A stretch of DNA of 38,099 bases from Dehalococcoidia bacterium. GTDB lineage: Bacteria > Chloroflexota > Dehalococcoidia > UBA2979. This document shows, piece by piece, positions 10,180 to 19,046 of this stretch. A program made the translations under genes and the position numbers. Every line of letters begins with the position of its first letter. The first letter of the stretch is position 1. The notes under the pieces were generated by a model. That model saw only the letters and a list, made by a program, of their open reading frames with translations, ran no database searches and was not told the DNA's origin. Location: positions 1 to 38,099 of the forward strand of contig JAKUNM010000008.1 in the NCBI GenBank assembly GCA_022451865.1, in the 5' to 3' direction.

Positions 10180-10917
10180 ATGAATTACGATCCAAAAGAA
10201 GAGAAAAGAAACGTGACCTCAGAAAAATCTGAGTCAATCAACCATTCTAAGAATACATATTCAGAGCGAGATTATTACCCTAATCATATTGGCTTAGAAT
10301 CTGAAAATTTATTATTTAAAAACTTACAAACAACAAGAAGATTTTTTTGTTCACCGAGACAATTATCAGAAACTTTGGAGATAGTTGCCTTGGCCCTAAT
10401 AATCTTCTTGGGAGTTAGAGGTATAGCACAAAATTTTATTGTTAGTGGTGAATCAATGTCACCCACATTTCAGCCTAACCAATTACTCATCGCGAATAGA
10501 TTAGCTTATATTGATATCGACATAACTTGGATACCTTGGCATACAGGTAACCAGTGGCAACCATTTGGTAATCCTGAGCAAGGAGAAATAGTTATCTTCG
10601 CGTTTCCAGGTGATACTGAAAGAGACTTCCTAAAAAGAATACTTGCAGTACCAGGGCAAACCATTGAAATTAAGAATGGCACAATATTTATTGATGAAAA
10701 AGCATTAAACGAACCTTACGTAACAGATCCATGGTTTGGGACAATGCCCCCACAAATTGTCCCGCCTGGTAATTTTTTTGTTGTAGGTGATAATCGTAGA
10801 AATTCCTTTGATTCCAGATCTTGGGGCATGTTAGAAAAAGATCTATTAATTGGAAGAGCTGATTTTAGATATTGGCCAATACAAAAATTAGGTTTTATAA
10901 AACATCATGAATACTAA
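10180..10917 (+). CDS. lepB: Signal peptidase I
   Basis: SGESMSPTFQPNQ (catalytic Ser), GDTERDFLKRILAVPGQTIEI (Lys box), VVGDNRRNSFDSRSWG. Confidence 0.93.
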   Translation: MNYDPKEEKRNVTSEKSESINHSKNTYSERDYYPNHIGLESENLLFKNLQTTRRFFCSPRQLSETLEIVALALIIFLGVRGIAQNFIVSGESMSPTFQPNQLLIANRLAYIDIDITWIPWHTGNQWQPFGNPEQGEIVIFAFPGDTERDFLKRILAVPGQTIEIKNGTIFIDEKALNEPYVTDPWFGTMPPQIVPPGNFFVVGDNRRNSFDSRSWGMLEKDLLIGRADFRYWPIQKLGFIKHHEY

Positions 10918-10959
10918 TAAAATCAATATTGGGAAACAGAAAAATGGGAGTATCTTGCC

Positions 10960-11544
10960 ATGGAATCAATAGAAGAGCTTAGAAAAGATCTTGAAACACT
11001 TTGTATTTTACGAGGTGATTTTACACTCGCATCTGGTAAAAAAAGTAACTACTACTACAACGGTAAAGCGGCGATGCTTTCTGGAAAAGTAAAAATACAC
11101 TTAGCAAGAGCTCTACTAACCCTTGCTGAAGGAATCGATTTTGATGTAGTAGGCGGTCCTGCCGTTGGTGCGGTACCTTTAGTTGAGCATATGTCTATAA
11201 TTTCTGCCTTAGAAAAAAAACACATATTCGATACTTTTTACGTACGAAGTGAAGCAAAACAACACGGTACGGCTTCTTCTTTATATCAAGCAAAAGATTT
11301 CAATGGGAATGATATTCTCATTCAAAATACAAAAGCATTAATAGTTGAGGATACCTTAACAACAGGTGGTTCTATTCAAGTTGCCTTAAAGGCAGTGGAG
11401 GAGATCGGTGCAAAAGTAGTTGGAGTATTAATAGTTGCCGATCGGCAAGATCCTGATGCCAATTGGATTAGAAACGAATATGATTATCGGGCTTTATTCA
11501 ATGTCAGTGATAGTGGACATTTAATCAATCCAACTAAAAATTAA
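10960..11544 (+). CDS. pyrE: Orotate phosphoribosyltransferase
   Basis: FTLASGKKSNYYYNGK, FYVRSEAKQHGT, PRPP loop ALIVEDTLTTGGS. Confidence 0.9.
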   Translation: MESIEELRKDLETLCILRGDFTLASGKKSNYYYNGKAAMLSGKVKIHLARALLTLAEGIDFDVVGGPAVGAVPLVEHMSIISALEKKHIFDTFYVRSEAKQHGTASSLYQAKDFNGNDILIQNTKALIVEDTLTTGGSIQVALKAVEEIGAKVVGVLIVADRQDPDANWIRNEYDYRALFNVSDSGHLINPTKN

Positions 11545-11606
11545 TTATCGTTTTCTAGATTTGAAACAGCTGTTCTGACAGACATTCCAAAAATCAGGTA
11601 TGGTAT

Positions 11607-11642
11607 ATGTATTCAGATATGCGGCATCTGAATGTGTGATTT
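11607..11642 (+). terminator. Candidate intrinsic terminator downstream of pyrE
   Basis: ATTCAGAT(11611-11618)/ATCTGAAT(11626-11633) perfect 8-bp stem, 7-nt loop, wobble extension, then GATTTTTA. U-tract is short. Confidence 0.4.
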
Positions 11643-11703
11643 TTACATTACTTATTTCTTGTAGCAGGATTTCTGTAAATGAGACTCGTGCATTGGGGGG
11701 GAT

Positions 11704-11907
11704 ATGGTTGATACTGCGAAACCTTCTAATGATTTGTGTGTACATCATTGGGTACTACCTGCACCAGGTGACAAAGATGCAAATGGCATTTGTAATAGGT
11801 GTGGTGCAGAGAAAAAATTTGCAAATAGCTCAAGCAATACATCTGGGCATTGGATGCGCCAAAAAGGGCACCAAATCAACTCAAAAGGACAATCAGCTAC
11901 AAAATAA
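11704..11907 (+). CDS. Small Cys/His-rich (zinc-ribbon-like) protein
   Basis: 67 aa with LCVHHWVLPAPGDKDANGICNRCGAEKKFANSS; G-rich stretch upstream could serve as RBS. Confidence 0.65.
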   Translation: MVDTAKPSNDLCVHHWVLPAPGDKDANGICNRCGAEKKFANSSSNTSGHWMRQKGHQINSKGQSATK

Positions 11908-12008
11908 ATTCTTTTAAAGACTATCTTTATTTAAAAAAAAAAGAAAAAAATTAGATTTTTTTTGTAAAAGGGCTTCCATCTGAGCGATTCATTGTGAATA
12001 CTGCTGGT

Positions 12009-12082
12009 GGGCCCGTAGCTTAGTGGTAAAGCAGGCGGCTTTTAACCGCTCGATGAGAGTTCGATTCTCTCCGGGCCCACCA
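12009..12082 (+). tRNA. tRNA-Lys (anticodon UUU), CCA encoded
   Basis: Acceptor GGGCCCG/CGGGCCC, anticodon stem GGCGG/CCGCT with loop CTTTTAA, T-stem GAGAG-TTCGATT-CTCTC, 3' ACCA. Confidence 0.95.
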
Positions 12083-12109
12083 ACAATCAAAAAACCAAGG
12101 ATTTAGAAT

Positions 12110-13405
12110 TTGATCTCACTTTACCGAGACATTCGGACCGGCATCATTGATCAATCTACAGGGAAAATTTTCTACGGCTGGTACATAGCGCTCAGTGGAA
12201 TTGTAATTATCACAATTGCAACAGGACTAATTAATCAAGCATTTGGGGCGTACTTTGTTTTACTACAAGCCGACTTCGGTTGGAGTAAAACTTTACTCTC
12301 ATCAGGGTATGCATTCGCACGCGTAGAAAGCGGAGTGTTAGGCCCTGTTCAAGGATGGCTCATCGACCGTTATGGACCCCGAATTATTATGACCATCGGG
12401 CTCTCAATCTATGGATTAGGATTTATAGCATTCAGCCAAATTTCAAGCCCACTCACTTTTATTGTCACTTTTGCCATTATGTCAGTCGGATCAAGTTTAG
12501 GTGGATTTATGGCACTCCAAGTTGCTGTAGTAAATTGGTTTAATATTCGTCGTGGACGTGCTTTAATTCTGCTCTCTGTTGGCCTATCAATGGCTGGCTT
12601 TACTGCACCAATCGTAGCTATCGCTCTAGATTATTTTTCATGGCGAAGTGTAGCTATCGGTTCAGGTCTTATAGTTTTATTTGTGGGACTACCACTAGCG
12701 CAGCTTGTACGTCATCATCCACATGAAAAAAATACATATATCGATGGAATTATCAATAACGATGACGATAATCCATCCCATATCTCAGTGACACCATCGC
12801 ACCAATCCAACGACTTGACTCCAAAGGAAGCTCTCAAAACTCAAGCATTTTGGTTTATTTCATTAGGACATGCTGCTGGTGTATTAGTTGTTAGTGCAAT
12901 TATGGTTCACATGATCCCTCACCTAATAGAAGAATTAGACTATTCGCTAAGTAAGGCAGGCATAATAACTGCTATTATCCCATTTGCTATGTTACTAGGA
13001 AGGTTTACTGCTTTATTTTTTGGAGAAAAATATGACAAAAGAAAAGTTGTTGTTGTTGCAATGTTAGGACACACAATTGCTTTACTTTTACTTGCTTATG
13101 CGCAATCAACATGGATGGTAGTTTTATTTGCATTAATAATAGGAACCTCTTGGGCAACTAGAGGTCCTCTTACTCAAGCCCTTCGTGCTGACTATTTTGG
13201 AACTAAAGCATTTGGAACGATTATGGGATTTTCTTCAATGATTGTTATGATTGGTTCAATAGCAGGACCTATTGTCGCCGGTGTACTGGCAGATGTAACT
13301 GGAAATTACAAATTTGGGTTTACACTTTTAGCTATCCTTGCCGGCTTAGGATCAGTGTTTTTTCTGACAGCTTCCCCACCAAAAACATCCACCCAGCAAA
13401 ATTAA
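12110..13405 (+). CDS. MFS transporter (OFA/monocarboxylate-type)
   Basis: 12-TM pattern; GWSKTLLSSGYAFARVESGVLGPVQGWLIDRYGPRIIM (MFS motif A region). TTG start with AAGGA upstream. Confidence 0.88.
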   Translation: MISLYRDIRTGIIDQSTGKIFYGWYIALSGIVIITIATGLINQAFGAYFVLLQADFGWSKTLLSSGYAFARVESGVLGPVQGWLIDRYGPRIIMTIGLSIYGLGFIAFSQISSPLTFIVTFAIMSVGSSLGGFMALQVAVVNWFNIRRGRALILLSVGLSMAGFTAPIVAIALDYFSWRSVAIGSGLIVLFVGLPLAQLVRHHPHEKNTYIDGIINNDDDNPSHISVTPSHQSNDLTPKEALKTQAFWFISLGHAAGVLVVSAIMVHMIPHLIEELDYSLSKAGIITAIIPFAMLLGRFTALFFGEKYDKRKVVVVAMLGHTIALLLLAYAQSTWMVVLFALIIGTSWATRGPLTQALRADYFGTKAFGTIMGFSSMIVMIGSIAGPIVAGVLADVTGNYKFGFTLLAILAGLGSVFFLTASPPKTSTQQN

Positions 13406-13412
13406 GTTCCCA

Positions 13413-13991
13413 CTAAGTCTCTTCTGGTCGACTAAAGCCATGAAAACCATCCGAACCTGGCTCAACATCAAAAGAGCGCAGCTGAAAAGCAACCATGGTA
13501 TAAAATCCTAATAGGCTAGACATTTCTGTAAGGCCACGTTCACCAAATAGGTCAATAACTTTGTTATATAGATCATTAGATAATGATTTACCTGTCAATA
13601 GAGTCATTGAGAGATCATAGGTGACCAGAACATCATCCCTATCAGAAAATGGACGATTACCGATTTGAACATCGTCTAGTACCGATTGAGGGATACCATA
13701 CTCGACGGCCCGATCTGCATGTGTCCATTCAACATTTGACTGCCAGTAAAATGCAGCAACTGAAATAGCGAATTCAACAATCCCACGATCGAGGGATGTT
13801 TTTTCCCAAAACCATAATCCAAATGTACGCATTTGATGACATAATTCTGGGCTACGAAACCATGGATCATAAGGACCACCCCAATAACCAGATTCTGGCA
13901 CACCTTTATAAAAGCGGACTAAACTATCAAATTCTGTCTTTGTTACTTCATCCATTGTTGATGGATCAGGTATTGGACCTAAACGACTCAT
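13413..13991 (-). CDS. Carboxymuconolactone decarboxylase/AhpD-like fold protein
   Basis: LDRGIVEFAISVAAFYWQSNVEWTHADRAVEYGIPQSVLDDV matches the CMD helical core. Start set at MSRLGPIPDP with AGGAAAG upstream. Confidence 0.75.
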   Translation of the reverse strand: MSRLGPIPDPSTMDEVTKTEFDSLVRFYKGVPESGYWGGPYDPWFRSPELCHQMRTFGLWFWEKTSLDRGIVEFAISVAAFYWQSNVEWTHADRAVEYGIPQSVLDDVQIGNRPFSDRDDVLVTYDLSMTLLTGKSLSNDLYNKVIDLFGERGLTEMSSLLGFYTMVAFQLRSFDVEPGSDGFHGFSRPEET

Positions 13992-14120
13992 AAGCTTTCC
14001 TATCCTATTACCAACCTTCAATAAGATTATTTTGATTCAATTCTTCAAAACATTACCATCATCTGCATATAATTGCCTTAGAATATCTTGTAAATATAAC
14101 TAGTTTAGATCGGAATCTTC

Positions 14121-15203
14121 ATGCCGCTTGAAATTTTTAAAGTACCCGAAGAAGAAGCAATTCATGTATCTGATACATGGCTATTCGATATTACAAAAAA
14201 AATATTTGAACATGTAGGAGTACCTTCTGACGACGCTTCTCAAGCTGCTGACGTACTTGTCCAGGCTGATCTACGAGGTGTTGATAGTCATGGAGTATCT
14301 AATATGCTCCGTAATTACGTTGCGTCCTATCAAGAAGGATCTTACAACCCGACTCCTTCTTGGGAAATTGTAAGAGAACGTGCCTCTACTGCAACAATTG
14401 AGGCCGACCAAGGCCTTGGCATAATCATTGCTCCCAAAGCAATGAGAATAGCTATTGAAAAAGCAAAGCAAACTGGATTTGGTGTCGTCACAATTCGTAA
14501 CAGCGCGCACATGGGCATGGCATCTTATCACGCCATGCTCGCCCTAGAACATGACATGATTGGAGTTTCTATGAGTGCCATAGGTTCAGGTGTTTTTCCC
14601 ACTTTTGGTTCAGAGGGAAGATTTGGGACTAATCCTATTGCCATTGCTGCACCTGCATTAAATATGCATCCTTTTGTTTTTGATATTGCTACTAGTATTG
14701 TAGCGGGTAATAAATTAAGACTTGCTAAAAGATTGGGGACAGTTATGCCAGCAGGTCTTTTTGCAGATGCCGATGGGAATATAGTTGATACACCAGGGCA
14801 AGTCCCTGAAACATATAACATGATACCCATAGGCGGTACACGAGAGCATGGATCACATAAAGGGTATGGTTTCGCTCTGATGATCGAGATCCTGTCAACT
14901 CTCCTATCAGGCGGCATTCCTTGTACTCTTCTTGAGACAGGAAGACCCGCAACACACCATGTCGCTGCGTACGATATTGATGCATTTACAGATGTCCATG
15001 AATTTAAGGAAATGATGGATAAATGGCTAATGCATTTAGAGAATACCCCCCCTGCACCTGGGCATGAAAGAGTTCTTACTCCAGGCTTAGAAGAAGAAGA
15101 GGCAACAATTAGGCGTAAAGAGGAAGGTATCCCTCTTCACCCAGAGGTGATTGATTGGTTCAAAGTAATCTGTAATGATTTTTCTATCCCGTTTAAGTTA
15201 TAA
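14121..15203 (+). CDS. Ldh2-family malate/L-lactate/ureidoglycolate-type dehydrogenase
   Basis: ADLRGVDSHGVSNMLRNYV, VTIRNSAHMGMASYHAMLA, FGTNPIAIAAPA, HKGYGFALMIEILSTLLSGG. Confidence 0.9.
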   Translation: MPLEIFKVPEEEAIHVSDTWLFDITKKIFEHVGVPSDDASQAADVLVQADLRGVDSHGVSNMLRNYVASYQEGSYNPTPSWEIVRERASTATIEADQGLGIIIAPKAMRIAIEKAKQTGFGVVTIRNSAHMGMASYHAMLALEHDMIGVSMSAIGSGVFPTFGSEGRFGTNPIAIAAPALNMHPFVFDIATSIVAGNKLRLAKRLGTVMPAGLFADADGNIVDTPGQVPETYNMIPIGGTREHGSHKGYGFALMIEILSTLLSGGIPCTLLETGRPATHHVAAYDIDAFTDVHEFKEMMDKWLMHLENTPPAPGHERVLTPGLEEEEATIRRKEEGIPLHPEVIDWFKVICNDFSIPFKL

Positions 15204-15212
15204 ACGAATCAA

Positions 15213-16199
15213 TTATTGAACAATCCAATTAAGTGATTCACCTTTACGCCATCTTAATAAGTTTTCAAAAAATCTTTCCGCAGATCGTTCATGGTATTTA
15301 TCGGAAATCGCCGAATTATGTGGGCTGATAATTACATTAGGCAATTCCCAAAGTAGTGAAGTTGAAGGTAAAGGTTCTTCTTTAAAAACATCAAGATAAG
15401 CACCACCTAAATGTCCTGAAATTAATTTTTGCGTCAATGATTCTTCATCGACCACAGGACCACGTGACACATTTATGATCCGTGATCCTTTTGGTAATTT
15501 TGACAAACGTTCAGAACTAATCAAACCTTCCGTCTCATCATTAAGTGGGCAAGCCAGAATTAACCATTCAGCACTCGGCAAAAGATTATCAAGATCACTA
15601 TTATGGTATAACTCATCGACACCTTCCGGAATATCATTGACGTTACGTCTAACACCAATGACACGCATTCCGACAGATTTTGCATACCGTGCCACACGGC
15701 TACCTATCTCACCTAGGCCAATGATTAATAATGTTTGTCCTGCAATATCAGGAGGCGCATCATCATAATGGATAGGGTCCCAAACATGCTGAGCTTGCAA
15801 TTCACGCCAATATTGAAAAGGCCTCCCTAGCCAAAGTATAGCCGCCAAAACATTCAGTGCAATTGGTTCGGCATTAGCACCAGGGGAATTTGTAATTGAT
15901 ATATCACGCCCCAACAGTTGGGGAAAGTTTTTAGGATTAATACCAACAGCAAAAAAATGTAACCACTGTAGATTTTTTGCACGATTCAAAGTCTCCAAAA
16001 AAATATCGCGACGATAACGGACATCATTGGAAAAAAAAGCAACTTTGACATCATTCAGAACGTCATCAGGTATAATTTGATCGTTATCGACATCAATTAT
16101 AATGCGAGTAGTTTTTAATCCTGGACCAGATTCTGCCTGGTATAATTCAGCATCAAATCGTTCAACAAATTTCTTACTGAGCAGGATCCCAGAATTCAT
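15213..16199 (-). CDS. D-2-hydroxyacid dehydrogenase (NAD-binding)
   Basis: GQTLLIIGLGEIGSRVARYAKSVGMRVIGVRR Rossmann motif; IINVSRGPVVDEESL; DVFKEEPLP; ISPHNSA. Confidence 0.92.
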   Translation of the reverse strand: MNSGILLSKKFVERFDAELYQAESGPGLKTTRIIIDVDNDQIIPDDVLNDVKVAFFSNDVRYRRDIFLETLNRAKNLQWLHFFAVGINPKNFPQLLGRDISITNSPGANAEPIALNVLAAILWLGRPFQYWRELQAQHVWDPIHYDDAPPDIAGQTLLIIGLGEIGSRVARYAKSVGMRVIGVRRNVNDIPEGVDELYHNSDLDNLLPSAEWLILACPLNDETEGLISSERLSKLPKGSRIINVSRGPVVDEESLTQKLISGHLGGAYLDVFKEEPLPSTSLLWELPNVIISPHNSAISDKYHERSAERFFENLLRWRKGESLNWIVQ

Positions 16200-16226
16200 T
16201 ATTTATTCCCTCCATTTTGTAATTTA

Positions 16227-17312
16227 TTAGAACGAATCAATTGGGCGAGTTATGGCTTTTTCAGTAGCTGACCATGTTGGAATGAACGTAGCCTTAATAC
16301 CAACACCACCAGTAACAATTATTAGTATGTCCTCAGGCGATACAGCAGCAAAGACACTTTCCGATTCTGTAATGCCTAATTCTTCTCGATTTGCTGTTAT
16401 GCGAGATACAGAATGTGAAGGCAACCAAGACAATGGAGTCATTGATTCTGTGTATAAAGCTTCTTGAAATCTTTCCCTATCCCATCCTTGTTCAGAAAGA
16501 AATTTTGCAGACTCTGGAGGAAGAAGAATTACTGGTTGACCACCACCAAATGATTGTCTACCTAAATTACCTGCAATTAACATTGAGCGCGACATAGTAC
16601 GTACCACCTCTTCAGCTGTGGTCTGTGGAAGTACAACTTCAACACTTCCAACTCCAGCAATTACGGTTACAGCGCTCTCATCGATATTAAATCCACGCGT
16701 GGTATGAAAAGGTGCCCATACACTATCTTCTTCATTTTCAGCTATTAACCAAGTATATTTACCAGGATGACCATGTGTCGCCATATCACCACTACCTGGA
16801 ATAGCAAAGGCTATATTTTGTAAAGCTAACCGAATGGCTCTCCCGATAGTTCCATTCGGTTTCCATCCTTGCCCCAATGCATTGTGTGAGCTATTTATAT
16901 GAAGTTCATTAATTATTGGACCATTCAGAGCAATTAGTGGTGCAGCCGCTCCAGTAGTTGTTTGAATGCCTAAAAGATTAAAATCAGGATCTGTCATGGC
17001 GTCCAAAGCTGATGCAATCAATGGAACAACACCAAGACCACAGCCAGCCAAAACAGCACACGCAGCAATATCACCTAGAGTTGGAATCACAAAGCCTGGA
17101 GGAAGAGGTAATTTAGTCGCTGGCAACTGAGAATTTAAGCCTCCCAGCATTTGATTTATTTTCTCTGCAGTAGGAGCAATTACTGGAAGCCCATCTGTAA
17201 GTCCAGCATTATAAAGTACTAAATTAGCACTATCAGCATTTATAAATTGATCTTCAAGATCGGCTAAACGTTCACAAATAGGTCGTACATCTAAGGGAGG
17301 AGTCGTCATCAA
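16227..17312 (-). CDS. Conserved protein of unknown function, 'TDGLPxxxPT' family (paralog A)
   Basis: LYNAGLTDGLPVIAPTAEKINQML; full-length similarity by eye to the neighbouring ORF 17323-18399 (DFNLLGIQTTT, GRAIRLALQNI, ATHGHPGKYTWLIAENE). Confidence 0.8.
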   Translation of the reverse strand: MMTTPPLDVRPICERLADLEDQFINADSANLVLYNAGLTDGLPVIAPTAEKINQMLGGLNSQLPATKLPLPPGFVIPTLGDIAACAVLAGCGLGVVPLIASALDAMTDPDFNLLGIQTTTGAAAPLIALNGPIINELHINSSHNALGQGWKPNGTIGRAIRLALQNIAFAIPGSGDMATHGHPGKYTWLIAENEEDSVWAPFHTTRGFNIDESAVTVIAGVGSVEVVLPQTTAEEVVRTMSRSMLIAGNLGRQSFGGGQPVILLPPESAKFLSEQGWDRERFQEALYTESMTPLSWLPSHSVSRITANREELGITESESVFAAVSPEDILIIVTGGVGIKATFIPTWSATEKAITRPIDSF

Positions 17313-17322
17313 AAAAATCTAA

Positions 17323-18399
17323 TCAAGCAAAAATAGAACGTACTGGTTCGCCCTTTGCCGTCTCTATCCTTCTTGAAACTGTATCAGTGCCACCAAATGT
17401 AGGTAACCAACATGAATGTTTCCCTGGACCTCCAGCAACTATCACATCAATATCGTTCCAGTTTTCAGCAACACGGAATCCTTCTGGATGTACTGCGCCT
17501 GATGTACCGCTTCTTCCTCCATCTAACCAATCTTGTGCTTGATCACTAAATTTAAGTATTGTGTTTTCCCAAACAAATTTTTTAACATCGTCTTTAGAAT
17601 ATCCATCATGAGCAATTTGATCTGCATGTTCAGGACCAAAAATAATCATTGGTTCACCTCGGCCACCAATATTATTGCTACCTGATTGCCGTAACGATGT
17701 AGTGACTGTAGTTAGAAGACCTTTGCCACTAATGCTTCCATGATCATTGATATTATGTGGAGCTTCACAAGCTAATACTGTAACGACATTGTCATCATTA
17801 GCAAATCCATTTTCGACATGAAGTGGCTCCCACGGACTCGCTGTTTCGTTTTCTGCTGTGCAAAAAGAGATTTTAGCTGGAGTCCCGTGAGTAGCACGAT
17901 CTCCATCACCAGGAGTACCCCCTCCAATATTTAGTAGCGACAAACGCACAGCACGTCCTATTGTCATATTCGATCTTGTCCCTTGCCCAAAACAATTTGG
18001 CCCGCTATTGATACCGATTTCTTGTGCGATAGGGCCATTCAAAAGGACGAAAACAGCACAAGGATGAGTCGTAGATTGTATACCATTTAAGTTAAATTCA
18101 TCTTGAGCAACTGCTTGTAATGCTGCTATCACTACAGGAAAATATTCTGGACGACATCCTGCCATCACCGCATTTGTAGCAATCCGCTCTAAAGTAGCCT
18201 CACCATTACGTGGACCCAAAGTTGCAATTAAATCATCACTGTTCCAATCAACATATTCACAAATTTCATCAACTCGTGAACGAGTAGGTGGCACAATAGG
18301 CAGACCATCAGTCCATCCTTGTGTCTCAAAAAAGTCTTGTACAGCTTCTAATGAGTCTTCTAGTTCAACAATTGGTGGCAGATCAAGATTAACTGACAT
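17323..18399 (-). CDS. Conserved protein of unknown function, 'TDGLPxxxPT' family (paralog B, Cys-rich)
   Basis: ETQGWTDGLPIVPPTRSRVDEI; EFNLNGIQSTTHPCAVFVLLNGPIAQEIGINSGPNCFGQG; GRAVRLSLLNIGG; ATHGTPAKISFCTAENE; GAGGAAAT upstream of ATG. Confidence 0.82.
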   Translation of the reverse strand: MSVNLDLPPIVELEDSLEAVQDFFETQGWTDGLPIVPPTRSRVDEICEYVDWNSDDLIATLGPRNGEATLERIATNAVMAGCRPEYFPVVIAALQAVAQDEFNLNGIQSTTHPCAVFVLLNGPIAQEIGINSGPNCFGQGTRSNMTIGRAVRLSLLNIGGGTPGDGDRATHGTPAKISFCTAENETASPWEPLHVENGFANDDNVVTVLACEAPHNINDHGSISGKGLLTTVTTSLRQSGSNNIGGRGEPMIIFGPEHADQIAHDGYSKDDVKKFVWENTILKFSDQAQDWLDGGRSGTSGAVHPEGFRVAENWNDIDVIVAGGPGKHSCWLPTFGGTDTVSRRIETAKGEPVRSIFA

Positions 18400-18462
18400 A
18401 TTTCCTCACAGAAAACTAAACCCTATGGGCAATACAAAAAAATAAGGATGCAAATTTATATG

Positions 18463-18984
18463 TTAATCAGCACCCATTAAGCTACTTACTGAAGAAGCAG
18501 CATCCGGAACTTTCTTTAATACTTCTTCTGGATCAATTCCTCCAAGTGGATGTTCTATGGTTATGATCCGTAAATCAGGAAAACCCATAGCGCGAGCCTG
18601 AAGGTGAGCTAATTGAATAAAAGCGCTGGTTGCTAAAGTAACTGTTGGAGTTCCTCTTTTTTCAAGTTCTACAGAAGCGTGGATACTCCACGCTGTACAA
18701 GAACCTCAATCAGCACTCCCAACCATTACCCAATCATTCTCAGCAGCTAACTCATCAAGTATAGCTGGATCAGCAGGAGTTGAAACTGGCTTGTGACGAG
18801 TCATGGAATGTATTACGCCATATCTTTGACCTAACTCTTCGGCAATAGAAGTCATCACAAGTTCTGCATGTTGTTTCCCATTCTCCAGAACACCAACTAT
18901 TGATTCCCTTATTTCAGGAAAATCTTCTAGTTCACCTACAGCTGCAGGTTCTGGAGCAGTAGGGTTATGTAATTCAATAACCAT
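18463..18984 (-). CDS. UGSC-type selenoprotein with in-frame UGA (Sec) at 18706-18708
   Basis: MVIELHNPTAPEPAAVGELEDFPEIRESIVGVLENGKQHAELVMTSIAEELGQRYGVIHSMTRHKPVSTPADPAILDELAAENDWVMVGSAD-U-GSCTAWSIHASVELEKRGTPTVTLATSAFIQLAHLQARAMGFPDLRIITIEHPLGGIDPEEVLKKVPDAASSVSSLMGAD*. SD AAGGAG 6 nt before ATG 18984; TAA stop 18463-18465. TGA is a normal stop elsewhere in the window. Confidence 0.9.
18666..18704 (-). promoter_or_regulatory. Bacterial SECIS-like element
   Basis: Minus strand: GTTC-TTG-TACAG-CGTGG-[AGTAT]-CCACG-CTT-CTGTA-GAAC. Three helices (4+5+5 bp), pentaloop with G at position 2, apical loop 18 nt after the UGA. Confidence 0.85.
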
Positions 18985-19046
18985 GTCATTCTCCTTAACG
19001 TTACTTGTATCCAAACATAAACCGAAAAACTTCTCAAGTATTTATC

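Noticed and set aside
11931-11965. A/T homopolymer tracts before tRNA-Lys as a terminator
   Set aside because: Poly-A/poly-T complementarity only, without a GC-containing stem; too weak to call.
18706-18708. UGA read as tryptophan (alternative genetic code)
   Set aside because: TGA terminates other intact genes in this window (961-963 and 29661-29663) and TGG encodes Trp throughout.
18706-19014. ORF track call of a 102-aa protein ending at UGA, or a nonsense-mutated pseudogene
   Set aside because: Downstream 80 codons stay open and protein-like, the UGA sits exactly in a UxxC motif, and a SECIS-type hairpin follows. A better start is ATG 18984 with AAGGAG.
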